Origin: Smallanthus sonchifolius
Taxonomy: Eukaryota > Streptophyta > Magnoliopsida > Asterales > Asteraceae
Length of the DNA: 64,000 bases
NCBI GenBank assembly: GCA_023525975.1
Contig: CM042042.1
Span: forward strand, 43,845,880-43,909,879
Direction: 5' to 3'
The notes beneath the pieces were generated by a model. The model was not told the DNA's origin and did not search any database. It saw only the letters and a list, made by a program, of their open reading frames with translations. The position numbers and the translations under genes are program-made. Positions 21,689 through 33,799 of this stretch are shown here, piece after piece. Within the stretch, counting starts at the first letter, position 1. Every line of letters starts with the position of its first letter.

Positions 21689-23539
21689 AGACTGTGTGTA
21701 ATGCACTCATGAGAGGTTGGCGTGATGCCACGTCACCTCATCACCGGGTGGAGGTGAGGGGGGCGTATGGGGGCTTGGGTGATGATGTTCACAGCGTGAG
21801 AAGGGGAAGAGGTCATCAACCTAGTTGTTGGTGAGTCAAACTATCCGTTGGGGGGGGGGCATGGAAATAAAATAAAAATAATAATTTTTTTAAAACTATC
21901 TATGTATACAAACCAATTACCACTTTTTTAAAAACCGACACTTTATATATTCCTATATACTCTCTAAATTTTTCAATTTCCAATGGATTTATCTTCATCA
22001 TCGGATGGTGAAGAGCTTTACGTGAGTGCGGTTCAAGCGTCAATGATGTTTATAAATCATCTAGTCAAAGAATCTTCTAGAGTTTCAAGGCGAGTCTGAG
22101 TCAACCGGGATTTTGCGGCTGCAAATGATCTTCTAGTGAGAGATTATTTTACTGAAAATCAAAATCATAGCGACATATCTTTTAAACGCCAGTTTAGAAT
22201 TAGTCGTCCTTTATTCCTTCGAATTGTTGGAGTTCGAATATTTCCAACAAAAATATGACGCCCCAAGGAAGCTTGGGTTCACTGCTTTACAAAAGTGTAC
22301 CTCGACAATTCGACAACTCGCGTACGGGAAGACAGCTGACTCAATGGACGAGTATTTGAAGATGGTGGATAAAACAACGCGTGATAGTTTTTTCCATTTT
22401 TCTGAAGGTATTTTTAAAATTATTTATAAACTAATTTAGTATAGTAAAATATAAATTAATTTTTGTAATGTGTATGTATAATGAGCTTGTATGGAAAAAA
22501 AATATTTAAGGAAACCGACGAAAGTTGATATACAAAAATTGTACGCTGCACATGAGTCTGTCCATGGCCTTCCGGGGATGTTTGGTAGCATCGACTGCAT
22601 GCATCGAGAATGAAAAAACTGTCCTACTGTGTGGCGAGGTCAACACCAACACGGAGACCATCCTCAGCCCACATTAATGCTCGAGGTTGTTGCATCGAAC
22701 GATCTTTGGATTTGACATGCATTCTTTGGTGTTGCGGGATCAAACAATGATATAAACGTTTTAGACCAGTCATCTGTTTTCGACGACATCGAGAATGGCG
22801 TTGCACCCGGGTCTTCTTTTATTGCTAATGACAACGAATACAGTTTTGGTTATTATCTGGATGACGATATTTGTCCCGAATATGTTACTAGTGTCAAAGC
22901 ATTTACCTGTTTGCAAGAAAGGGATGAAAAAAGATAAAATTTTAAAAGAACTCAAGAGTCTGTGAGAATAGATATTGAACGAGTATTCAGTGTCTTAAAA
23001 AAATGACATATAATTAGTCATCCCGCACATATGTGGACGAAAAACAAAATTCGAAATGCAATGTATGTTTGTTTGATATTACATAACATGATTATTGAAG
23101 ATAAAGGGCGAGCGATCTGCACCGACTATGAAGAGGACGATCCGACTAATATAGAAATAACAAACGAATAGAGACAAGCAAACCGTCGGATAATCCGTTG
23201 TTCAAAAACTCATACAAACCTTAGAACTGATCTGATGGAGCATCTATGAAATAATCGTAATTATCGTTAGATTTATTTGTTGTATTTTTACAATGTATTT
23301 GTAATCCAATTTATTAAATTAAGTTTTTTTATTTATTTGTGAGTTAAATAGCATTATTTTTAATATAAATAATATATACAAATTAATTAAATTAAAAAAA
23401 TAACAATTATGTAATTATTAGAAAACTGACGACTTTCACTCCACCTTTACATAACTGGGTGAAGGTGAGAGTGAGTTTTGCCAGTGCCTACGTGGCACAT
23501 AGTATGCTATCACTTTTACACTACCATTACACATAGTCT
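21689..23539 (+). mobile_element. PIF/Harbinger DNA transposon (inactive)
   Basis: Terminal inverted repeats AGACTGTGTGTAATG (21689) and AGACTATGTGTAATG (reverse complement of the right end at 23539) flank a 1.85-kb unit. Inside is a degenerate transposase of the DDE_4/plant-transposon-protein family. GC-rich subterminal sequence with GCCACGTCACC is near the left end and GCCTACGTGGC near the right. The 3-bp TSD expected of the family is not clear (TTT versus TTC). No ORF1 (SANT) partner is seen in the unit. Confidence 0.8.
21983..23249 (+). pseudogene. PIF/Harbinger transposase pseudogene
   Basis: From MDLSSSSDGEELYVSAVQ the translation runs through RDYFTENQ, YDAPRKLGFTALQK, LAYGKTADSMDEY, MFGSIDCMH (first catalytic Asp), FGVAGSNNDINVLDQS (second Asp), RIDIERVFSVLK (region of the catalytic Glu) and LILHNMIIEDKG. 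These are the ordered landmarks of the Harbinger nuclease (ALP1-like family), which cuts and integrates the element. In-frame stops near 22098, 22609, 22717 and 22935 and frame changes near 22250 and 22440 make it non-functional. Several stops look like TGG to TGA changes, as expected from deamination of methylated sequence. Confidence 0.85.
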
Positions 23540-24369
23540 TTCCGTTTTATGTATCTTAAGACTTTTGGGATTTGTGGAAAATTTTCTAGAAACACACGTG
23601 TTAATGTAAATAGTAGATAATGTTGTCTCCAACTGAAGATGTTAAGAATATTCTCTTTTTATTATTTATGCATACAATTAATTGTTTAAAGTTTATAGGC
23701 TACTCAAATTGTTTCATGTGCATTAATTTGAGGCTTTCTAGATGGCTTGATATTTAGTAGGTTGCCTGATTCAAACATCCAAACAATTTTATGAATTAGA
23801 TTTTGGATTATAGAACTAAAAGATCTTTTAACATCTTGGTGGATGTTAATTGAGATATTGTGGAAGTTTATAAACGAATCTGTGTTTAAAAGCAACTCAA
23901 CTCGAGAGGAAACGATTATTGATTCTATCACCAATTTTTTTTATGATTTAGTAATAGGAATCGTAAGTATAAGTTGAATTAGGTTGACTAGTTGAATAAT
24001 CCTCTCATGTTGTAATTTTTCCCCGTTAACCTTTTGCTGGCCGATGGAATTTTCAATATATTCTTTTGCGGTTCAAAAAAAGTTTTTTTTTTGAATTGCC
24101 ACATAGCTTACTAGCTACTTACGTGAATGTAAGGATTATTTGAAGTGAGAAGTGTCTTTGAGTAAAGAAATGACTTATTGTAAATCAAAAAGACGTTCAT
24201 GTGAAAAAGGACTTCTAGTGTGTGTGATGACTTTCCTTTTTTTATGTTTTTATATTTCTTTCCATACTTATTATTAGTTTTTTATTCTTTTACTTGACGT
24301 TCTCTTGATTCAGTTGGTAACCTTCTTATTTTACTTCAATCGAAGACTTGGTTTGTATTTGACATTTAG
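23540..24369. other. Spacer, no gene seen
   Basis: A/T-rich. A 76-codon open frame on the minus strand (23704-23934) has no recognisable domain, and nothing around it supports expression. No terminal repeats identified. Confidence 0.45.
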
Positions 24370-25640
24370 GGATGATGGGTATTGATAATTGAAGAGTAAT
24401 AGTCCGAATGGCACAACCCTGACCCGATTATTATGGTCATTATCATCATTATTGTTATCTCTTCCTTCGTACCGGGGCATGTGCCACCAATCCAAAGGTG
24501 AAGTTTTACAAGCAACAACAAAAAGAAGGTAAATGAAAAAAGCTTGACCTACATACTCCCTAGAATGGACCCTACTAGAATAATGGAAGAGAGGGGGAAA
24601 GGGAACCTAATTGGAAGGTATAAGTAGGAGAGAGGTAGAAGGGGGCATGTATGATTTTCCCTCACCATTGTTAACTACCTGAAACTACTTCATCTTCTTC
24701 ATATCACTACTTATTCTCACATCGAAGGGTCGTTACAGGGAGGTCTTTCTCCCCCTGTGACGCCTTAACGCGTTTGTTACCCATGTAGGAGTGAGATTAG
24801 GCGATTAAGCTCCTAGATAAGTACTAGGATTACTTTTCCATGAATCACTAGGAAGAGTGTGACGTATCAACCCTAATAATCCACCTGATCGGATTTACGT
24901 CAATATTGGCGCCATCCTATGGTCGAGCAAGCTAGATCTCTCCGTCTCTTCCGGTGTGTTTGTGGCCCGTAATCTTTTCAAACAGCTACTATTTCGTTCC
25001 CCCAATGACAGTTTACTCATAACATTGATGCCCGTACGACGACAGTAGAAGACGATTCTAGTGGAGGTGAGCTAGATTCCCTTATTTTGAAGCAAATTTC
25101 TAAACCACACCGGACGCTTACTGCCCTCGGTGTCTTGAATCCAGAATCATGACCACCGTGCTCCCAATCTTAGGTCACCTTCATCGCTCCCATCTTCCCT
25201 ATGTCAATTTATACCACGGTTGCCTTAGTTCCGCTAGTGACTCGTCCCAACCACGAGTGTCCTCATCCATCCCTATCTCCTCGCAAATTCTTAACCCAAT
25301 ACCAGCTCCATTCCTATACCCTCCTTATGTTTCCACACCTATGTGGGCAATGATGGGGAATCCCATGTCAGTGTTTACACAACCACTTCATTACATGCCT
25401 CCCGTCTCATATAATTGCTACCCCTACACCGTGCGACCGGTAGGCGGAACAACAAAGGCAGATGGCAGCGTGTGAACCTTTGGTGCGGGAATCTCAATTA
25501 CTAAGTCTTTTTACCCAGCTCACATTTAGTGAAGGGACTTTCAGGACACCCAATAGTACGGCACACAAGGGTTATTTTTCACTCTGCCAACTCAGGGAAC
25601 TGACAGTAGAGCAATGGGTTCAAGGATAGGTATGCAGGCA
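24370..25640 (+). mobile_element. Ty3/gypsy element relic: LTR end, PBS and leader/gag start
   Basis: ATTGGCGCCATCC at 24904-24916 resembles the TGGCGCC primer-binding site used by Tat/Athila-type gypsy elements, so the preceding ~0.5 kb is read as the 3' part of a 5' LTR. Downstream is a Pro/Ser-rich coding-like stretch (25149-25475, with PAPFLYPPYVSTPMWAMMG and PLHYMPPVSYNCYPY) that could be a degenerate gag N-terminus; it has stops soon after. A gypsy integrase C-terminus at 39985-40256 on the same strand may be the other side of the same element, split by the nested insertions. Confidence 0.45.
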
Positions 25641-25686
25641 ACTGATAACACCAAAAAGGATTGTCAATAATAGGAGGATGAGTTTG

Positions 25687-26486
25687 ACAAGAAGCATAAA
25701 CTACATAATTGTTCTCGGGTACTCTTGAAGCAGGAGAACATCAACACTTTATATAGAAGCGCCCTAACGGGCATATCGCCAGTCACGCACACAAATATGG
25801 AAGGATAGCAAGAATTTCATCAAGGATAGCTGGAGATACGAATAAATCATCCCAAAAATAAAGAGGCAATCATCTTGGATGCTTGAGAACAGTGGAGCAC
25901 GAGAACCCTAGAACAATCGCTAACCAAGAGAGGGAGGCGGCTTCAAACCTTTAACTAAATAATCCAGCAGAGGAGATTTGGGCCATTTGGCCCACAACGC
26001 TACACAACAACTTGCAAAGGAGTTTTCAAGACAAGTTTGACCAAAAATCCATAGGCTTCAAAGCCCACCACCTCATCCGAGAGAATAGGCCCAAGATGCA
26101 AAGCATATAGAGGAAAAACAAATTGATTAGCAAATTGGAAAAAATAAAAGGAAAGTATTTTTAACCTGCAAGTAGTTCTAGAGTAAATTATATGTGTAAG
26201 GATATGACATTTGTGTAAATATATGAAATTATATAAAGATAATTGTTTGCGCATTAAACTTTAAAAGCTAAGGCAAGTGTTCATATATAAGATAATAATT
26301 AATTTTTGTGTTTGGTCAAATTAACATATTGGAAAGCTGATTAGCAGGTTATCAAAAATAAGATAACAATTCATTTTCTTGTATCAATAAAGATTATTAA
26401 TAGCTTATTGAAATAATTTTTTGATGAATCAAAAAGAAGAGAATACTTTAGCAAATTGAAAAAATAAAAGGAAAGTATTTTTAACA
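25687..26486 (-). mobile_element. 3' LTR of a minus-strand copia-type LARD
   Basis: This LTR matches the one at 39351-39924 along most of its length (CATAAACTACATAATTG through GGAAAGTATTTTTAACA). On the minus strand it starts TGTTAAAAATACTTTCC at 26486, preceded by a purine-rich PPT-like AAATTAAAAAGGG. Its outer end is worn, so 25687 is where similarity becomes clear. It carries the 281-bp insertion at 26167-26447. Confidence 0.7.
26128..26485. repeat. 281-bp insertion flanked by ~38-bp direct repeats
   Basis: The LTR text TTAGCAAATTGGAAAAAATA...TATTTTTAAC occurs at 26128-26166 and again at 26448-26485, with the 281-bp dispersed repeat (26167-26447; copy at 10972-11256) between. The sister LTR (39890-39924) has the text once, so the duplication was created by the insertion. 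A ~38-bp duplication is far longer than those of known transposases or integrases. Confidence 0.75.
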
Positions 26487-27075
26487 CCCTTTTTAATTTG
26501 ATAATCCAAACATATCAATCATAAATAATTTATCAATTTAGAAATTATGTTGTAAGACAACAAAGCTTTAATGAGAAGCCCTAGAAAAATGCACTCTAAA
26601 CCCAAAATAAAAGGAGCCCAACAAGCAAGATCCATGAAGTTCAATGACCCATACATGTGAAATAAAAAGAACATATTATATGGCAATATTAAGATGCTTG
26701 AATATTGAATTGACAATCATGTCAAACATATTAAGAAGATACATAGGAACTTGCAGCTCTTTCAAAACATATATTAACCATTTAGTATCACACATGTTGC
26801 TTAGAAATATTTATAAGACAAGAAAGTCGCACGACTTTTACAAAAAAACTGAATCACAAGATTCTAATAAAACTATCAGAAACATATCTGATATGAGTAT
26901 AAAATGCACACATATTTTTAAAAATTCAGAACAATGACTGAAAGACTAGACTTTGTGAAAAACTTAAAAACTAATTTGAAATGATCAAAAACTTTTACAA
27001 CTTTACGAGAATAAGAAAGATAATCATATATGAAGAAACTCGCAAACAACATAAAGACTAATTTGATTTGTAGAA

Positions 27076-27535
27076 TCATGTTTTAGTAACTATAGATAAA
27101 ATTCTATGTATCCTTGTACGTAGCTAGTACGCAGGAGGGTGTTCCTCTGTACTTAGCTTGTACACCAGATTGGTCTTGCGTACTTGTCAAGTACGCATGA
27201 CCAATGGCCTGCGTACTTACTAAGTACGCAGGTAATGTTCATGTCCCTATAAATAGAAGACTTGTCTTCATTTGTAGGTGGAACTTCTGGAACTAGGTTG
27301 AGAGGTGTCCGGGCGGGACGAGCTCTCCCCCCTGGACCGTGAGCGTAGATAAGAGATGTGTGCTCTTTCGGTATGTCATCTGTAATACGGGATGATTTCT
27401 ATGTTATGGATTACGTATCGTTTGAATCTCTTTCATCTTTGTTCATGTTTTCTCTGTCTTGTTCTTCACAGTTTCCACACAAATCACAGAACATATCCGT
27501 GTGTTTCCGCTGCGCGACGAGACTCTCAGGACCTA
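27076..27535 (+). mobile_element. Probable copia solo LTR with GCGTAC hairpins and TATA box
   Basis: The ~460-bp block starts TGTTTTAGTAACTATAG, contains two strong palindromes (27177-27197 and 27208-27232) just upstream of a CTATAAATA box (27247-27255), and then a leader-like stretch to about 27535. The layout (hairpins, TATA, CATTTGTA, GAACTTCTGGAAC) parallels the LTR at 44469-44893 (hairpins, CTATAAATA, CATTTGTAACTTCTGC). An exact target-site duplication is not obvious, so the boundaries are approximate. Confidence 0.5.
27177..27232. repeat. Two GCGTACTT...AAGTACGC hairpins upstream of a TATA box
   Basis: TGCGTACTTGTCAAGTACGCA at 27177-27197 and a 25-bp version built on GCGTACTTACTAAGTACGC at 27208-27232. 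Weaker versions lie at about 27112-27137 (GTACGTAGCTAGTAC) and 27148-27166 (GTACTTAGCTTGTAC). The strong pair fits the scaffold GCGNACTTNYTAAGTNCGC shared with the LTRs at 44469 and 54501. Confidence 0.85.
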
Positions 27536-28293
27536 TATGATTCAAGCAAAAACTTTTACAACTTCACAAATTAATAACCAAATCATAAGATTCAAGAAAA
27601 TAAGACTAGCATAAGCTATATCAAACAAGAAAAAGACAGTCAAACATATATCAAATGAAAAACAAATTTATAGAATCTCTCAAAAGGAAGAACATACACG
27701 GCTGTCAAAAAATATTTAATAACACTCTAGTCAATAACACACATGAACCACACATTTCAATTAACTAGAGACAAGATTATAGAGTATAAGAGATACGGGT
27801 CGAGCAAACCATCATGAACCAAATATACTAGAAATCAAAGCGATATTCATGATGCAAATGAATCACACGATTCAAAATATATCATATGAGCAACATATCT
27901 TATAAAACCACACCAGAATAATAAGCTACTTCCCCACCCTTTTTTTAATTTTAAGCTTATTTTAAACCTAAAAATCAACTAGAAACCACATATATCAACA
28001 AGCATTCCAAGATTAAAACACTTTACATACTCGATAACAAACCTTTTTCCTTAAAAATATTTTGAAACATTTCAATATTTTTTCAAACACAGTTAAAAAA
28101 CTTTCTTTTATTTTTCTTTTATATATATATATTTAACAATATTGTAACAAAAAATATGGAGTATAAAACCATGATACCTATTTTTTTTATAATAAGAACT
28201 TCATATTGATAGCAAAACAAGACAAATCCCAAGTATATGCAACACATTTCAAATACAAAACATAGATCTAAAGAGGCTAAGTCCAGCAACCAA

Positions 28294-28629
28294 TGTTGGT
28301 CTTCTCTCTTTGAACGAATGAACACACAATTGATCAAACTAATCTTTTATTGAATGAACAAAATGTTAATTTATACACTCAATTACATTCCTATTTATAC
28401 TAATCTGAAATCCCCTAATCGTTGTCTGGAAACGTCGCTTCTCTTATTGGCACCGGTTCTGAGCCGTACACAAGCACGTGTATATGGTAGGTTTCTAACT
28501 TCTATTTTGACACAACACACCCTTATACTATTTACATGTTTATAAAACATACTAAAACATAACTTTAACCTATTAACAATTTGGACCTTTAGACTTTGTC
28601 CACATGGATTACTAAATTAGTATCCAATT
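28294..28629 (-). mobile_element. 3' LTR of gag-only copia element
   Basis: Matches 38528-38815 over ~280 bp (ATTACATTCCTATTTATACT, ...AGCACGTGTATATGGTAGG, ...CATGGATTACTAAATTAGT). Read on the minus strand the LTR ends ACCAACA at 28294, and just upstream of its start is a run of G (14 C's on the plus strand, 28633-28646), an extreme polypurine tract. The outer TG/CA ends (TGTTGGC at 38815, CCAACA at 28294) form a short inverted repeat. Confidence 0.7.
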
Positions 28630-30075
28630 CTCCCCCCCCCCCCCCAATTTATTAATCCATGCCTTCTATATCTTTATTTCTTCAAACTCCATCATCTCAT
28701 TACTAGCATGTTGTAGCATCGACTTGATAAGTGTTAGCTGCTCTAACTTTGTCTTCATCATTTGTAGTATTGACTTTGCCTTTATCACGAATTGTATCTT
28801 CTATGTCTGTCCATCTTTCTTGATTCTCTTCAGCTTGTAACTCATCTTCTTCCATTTGTGTCTTTTTATCTTCTTGAACTTTGACTGGTCCGTCTTCCTT
28901 TACTTTGACTGGTTCATCTTTGAATGGTAAGTCACCAATAGCTTCTCGTTTCTTTCTTTTGCAACTTGATTCAGTATCCTTTGATGTCATCCTTCCATGT
29001 TTCTGACATTTCTTTTCTTTTAGTTGTTCATCTTCTAGATGCTTTTGACTTGTAAGCATCTCTTGCTTTTCTTTCTCTAACTTAGCTCTTTCTGACTTCA
29101 GCTTTTCCATCTCTCTGTTTGTAGCTTCTCTCAAACTCTCTAGATTCTCCATTTCTCTATCTATCTTATCTTCAAATGACTTCTCTTTGTCATTCATCTT
29201 TCTCTCAGACTCTAATTCTCTGTTTCTCAACTGTAAGACCCCAACCCGGGCATCCTATAGTTGGTTCTCTTAACGGGTCATTATCTTTAAAACACATTTA
29301 TTACTTATCAAACTACAGCGGAAGTCTTTCAAAAAATCCATTTATTAGCATTTAATGTTATTACATTTACCTCACGAATGCCTGCAAACCAATCCGAGTA
29401 ACACCGCCTACAAGCCAAGATACGTCAACCCAAGGTTCACCTGCAAAACAATATAGCGTACACACAAAGTCAGCTACGCTAAGTGATTTCTAATAGTTTA
29501 ATTTAAACAAAAACCATCACGTCATATTCCTTAGTTTATTTCACTCAGGACCCCCCCCCCCCCTTTTCCTTAATAAAATAGTTTTACGATTTATTAACGA
29601 ATAGTTAACCCTGATGTCGTCTAGACGGTCTATAAAATAAATAACAAAACCTAACCTAGACTCCTAAGTAATAAATGGAAAACCTATGAAGTAAACCGCA
29701 CTGACAGGCAAGTGGACCTATCGAATGTAGCACAGCTTAACTGTAAATTGGATTATCGAACCCTAGAGACATTATGAATAACAAAGCAGACTCTGACTTG
29801 GACTAAAGATTTGATTGATAGAGGGTTTACTACACTACTGAATTAACTAAGGAATGTAATTAACTAAGGTCGACTCAACTATCAAGAGGTAAGACAAAGA
29901 TGAAATCAGGAATGAGAAGAATACTACCTAGGTCGGAATCTTACTTGCAAAGCACAACTTCTACCGGTTCTGGACTATGATGGATATAGGTTTCTAAGGA
30001 TGACAACTATAGAAAACCTAGTGGATCCCTAATCACTCTCAGGGTGTCACCAACTAGACTACCTAAACGTGTAAC

Positions 30076-32832
30076 TGTCACACCCCCAAAATCCACTAAC
30101 GGAGTTTTACCATTTGGTGCGTGACAAACCAAGATCTCAGTCATTAGTTACATCAAATGACACTATATGGGACTCAAATAAAAATATCATAAAAGTTCAG
30201 AGTAAATACGGAAGCGATAAATAAAAGTAAATGCGCAAAACAAACGCGCCCAAAGTCTAGTACAAAATAACATAAATAAAAATAGTTCAAACGTCTTAAT
30301 AAATAAGAAATTAATAAAAGGACTCCATGCATATCCTAGTCGTGCAACCGTGCCTTAGCTTAGTGTCCTGAGAAAACATGCAAGAAAAGTGTCAACACGA
30401 GGTTGGTGAGTTCAAAAGTTTCAATAAAATCATAGAAGTGTTTAACATATTATTTTCATTCAATATGCATATCTATAGGTAACTAGCCTATGTTCCTGTT
30501 TTACTAAAGCGCTCGCAACCGAAGCTGATTGATTGTTTTTGTGCCTCTCGCCAGTACTATCAACTCTGGCAAAGTGAATAGGCTAACATTTCACCTGTTC
30601 GACCTCCAATCGAGTTAGCGCGACTAACGCGAGTGGGGCCTGTCAAACTCAGTAGTGCTACTAAACATTACCTCGCTAAACCCATATTAACGGTTCGATG
30701 TGTGTAAGGACTTTCCTGATAATGTGTTACGCTTAGTCTTAACAGTGATAGCATATGAGTTTCAATAATCAAAAAGTAGTTGTAACATGTTTTCTCCCCC
30801 AAATAAAATAGTAAAAGGGGCCGTGAAACTCACTTGCGTAGCGTAGTAGGTAGTATCACACAAGTATGAGATTTGGTACACAAGTGTTAGCCTGCAACGG
30901 ATTACGTATGCCCTATAATTATAACATAATAATTAGAGATATATTGGGATTTGTGACGACGACACGGAAGATTAGAACATCTTAAAACATTCTAAGGACT
31001 AACGAATAGACGAACGTGTCTACGGGAATATAGGTATCTTAATATAATAATTAAGATAAATGCGTTACGTGACGAACGCCTCTAATACGAATAATATTAA
31101 ATAAAAAATAAATAAATTTGTGCGTTTGTGCCATTTAACAATGACCTAAGAAAATAATATAATTTATGTATTATTTTTGAACTCGTAGAAAATATACGAT
31201 AATCACTTAAGTGGCAAAAATAATAAACATATTATTTTTATTCGAGGATATAAACGTGAGTAAATAATATAAATATAATTATATTATTAACTAGTTTGAA
31301 ACGTTACACGAGGTTTATAAACGAGGTGAAATAATATATAAATATATATTATTTTATAATAGGAGTCACGGGTTGAAAATAATATAAATATATTATTTTA
31401 TAAGTGGTAAATAATACTAAAATGAGTTATAAAACCAAACCCGAGCCTACGGGTGGTTTTCCGGGCTAAAACACATTACTATAATATTATAATAATAGTG
31501 GGATGATTTTTATATTAAAAATATTAATTAAAAATGGTTTAAAAATAAAAACAGTGTGGAGAGACTCGAACCCGGGTCTCTCCCACACAAGCACACACAC
31601 CTAACCACTCCACCCGCTAGGGCTATCGCACAAGAATCCCGGACAGGAATGGTTTTAACCTTACACGCTCCTGTGGTTTTCCCCCTATACACACACGATT
31701 TAAACCAGTCCCAAATCCGTCGATTTCAAATACGATTGATCAAAAGAGTAGAGGGGATTTGTAAATTGAGTTAATATGAATCTGAGTGTATGATTAATTG
31801 CAAAACTAATGAGTTTAGGTTTGTTAATTCTTGGATATAAAACCCGAAACCCTAAGATATAAACGCCAAATCGATTTGAATGATTCTGATAATGAAAATT
31901 GTTAAAATCATAGGGCTTTTACTAAATAAAACCTTGCGAATCTATTGGTGTAGTTTAATTTGATTGAGGACAGGTTTAAGATCAAAACCCCCAAAATGTT
32001 TATGAATAAACCCAGGTTTTGGATCTTGAAAATTTTGATATTGTCGGATTCAATTAATATGGGGCTTTCATAGAGTAACAGATTGCGAATTTAATCATAT
32101 AATTTAATTAGATTGAGACTGAGTCTAGGATCAAAAGCCCCAAATCGATTTAAGAACAAGCCCTAGATTCTGAATTGGGTTCAATTCGATGTTAATCGAT
32201 CGAATTATCATAGGGCTTTCAGTTTATGAGTAACAACGAAGCTAAGGATGTAAACTTTTACCAATTTGATGATCGAATTGACTGAGATTGGCTTGAACCG
32301 ATGCCGACGGGGACTAGTTTGATATCCGACGACTTCTGCTTCGATTCCGGGCAAATTGATGTGTGCAAGAACTTCTGAGAGGTGCGATATAGGTGTGCAG
32401 GTGATCGATTTCAGTTGGAATGATCGAATTGAAGCGAATTCACGTATAGGAAATGTGGAGTCGACGGTTTCAAGTTTATTACTCATAATTGAATTTAATT
32501 TCGGCAATAATGATGATTAACTCGTTGGTTATGACCGTTAATTCCATAAACGTGCGAAATCCGTTACAAATTCAAGTAGAAATCGATTCTTGAATTCGAA
32601 TTTGAACCCAATATTACGAGTTTGACTTTACAAAGTCAAACAGAATTTAAAACTTCCGATTTTGACTATTCAGGGTCAACAATTAGGGTTTAGGGACTTG
32701 GCAGAACTAGTCCCTGAAGTTTGAGATCAAAAACTGACAGAATTAGTCCCTGGGGTTTAAGATTAGGTTAACTAGGTTAGGATTTAACTGGCTTTACTAA
32801 CGGGGTTAACCATAAAAGTCCGGATTGTCACA
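30076..32832 (-). mobile_element. Solo LTR, 2.76 kb, innermost of the nest
   Basis: Ends TGTCACACCCCCAAAATCC and GGATTGTCACA, flanked by GTAAC (30071-30075) and GTAAT (32833-32837), a 4/5 match explained by one C-to-T change. On its own (minus) strand it starts TGTGACAATCCGGAC, the gypsy-like TGT(A/G)ACA-type start. The related LTR at 1862-3425 (TACTAAACTCACC-equivalent, about 2950-2970) has no insertion here. It has no coding sequence; it contains a tRNA-like block near 31553-31615. Confidence 0.8.
31553..31640 (-). repeat. tRNA-like/SINE-like block inside an LTR
   Basis: Minus-strand text GGGTGGAGTGGTTAGGTGTG gives an A-box-like element, and ACCCGGGTTCGAGTCTCTCC a strong B box (GGTTCGAGTC) about 40 bp on; the arms GGAGAGAC and GTCTCTCC flank the B box like a T arm. 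It is too short and lacks a clear acceptor or anticodon arm, so it is not a functional tRNA gene. It may be a SINE head captured in the LTR; no TSD could be seen. Confidence 0.45.
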
Positions 32833-33671
32833 GTAATAACTCACCAGATTGTTGGATCACTTCTCAGGTATTTCCAACTATGATCATGTACCCTAATGAA
32901 CAGATTACCTTTCAGTGTCACCGTCCATAATACATTCAAGGAATGCACGATGTAATCCTAGGATAACAGCTATGATTCAGGATAGCAACAATCACTAGAC
33001 ACCTTATACCAACACCCTCTCAAACTGTTAACACTTGGATTCCTAATGAGGAAGACTAAACAACTAATTCTCACCTCTCGGGTATTGAACTATGATACAC
33101 ACTCAACTCAAATCAGTGATCAATGATAACTCCTATGGCTACTACGTCTAGCAGACCACCAAAATCACAAACCCTAAGATCTATGACCTAGATACGCTAA
33201 TCGAACTAGCAGACAACCACAATCAATGCATGTAATCAATAACTAATCACACGATCAGAATTAAGCATGCATATATCATTACAATTGTTAACTCAAGATC
33301 TTTACAAAATCATATAATCATCATATGAATCCAAAACCGAATAAAAGTCATTACTTTAGCAAGTATTCATCAATTGGCCTAGGCAATATCAATGTTTAGC
33401 GTATAATCATACTTAAAACATCCATGACAGAATCAATTAAGCAAAACATAGTTCAAACACAGCAAATAAACGTAAAGACTCAAACTTGAAAACCTAGAAC
33501 GCTATTACAACGAACCCGAATCCAAAATCTTTTATCTTGCACTTTGATTGGCCTTCTTTCTCCCAAAATCGCCTCTGGTCTTGTTCTAGACGGCTAAGAT
33601 ACGAACTCCTCTGATTATGGCATTCAAAATCTATTTAATTGGAATTTAGGGTTATTCTCAGATTTTAGATC

Positions 33672-33799
33672 TCCCGCGTACCGCGAAAGATTGTGGCCAG
33701 TCCCTCGCGTACCGCGAGGGACAATTTAGTCACGCCCGGTTTTGCTTTCCCTCGCGTACCACGAGGGATTTTCCTCTAGTCTTCGCGTACCACGAGAGA
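33672..33799. repeat. Four CTCGCGTAC hairpins (minus LTR copy)
   Basis: Palindromes near 33672-33690 (CTCCCGCGTACCGCGAAAG), 33702-33720 (CCCTCGCGTACCGCGAGGG), 33749-33768 and 33781-33799. They are the reverse-strand equivalents of 1994-2121, so the set of four with its spacing predates the separation of the two copies. Confidence 0.75.

Larger units (their letters stand above)
26487..28293 (-). mobile_element. LARD interior (part 1), no coding sequence
   Basis: A-rich internal sequence of the minus-strand LARD, interrupted at 27076-27535 by a probable solo LTR. Translations in all frames give only short open stretches without a gag or pol motif. This is typical of large retrotransposon derivatives that borrow proteins in trans. 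Confidence 0.45.
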
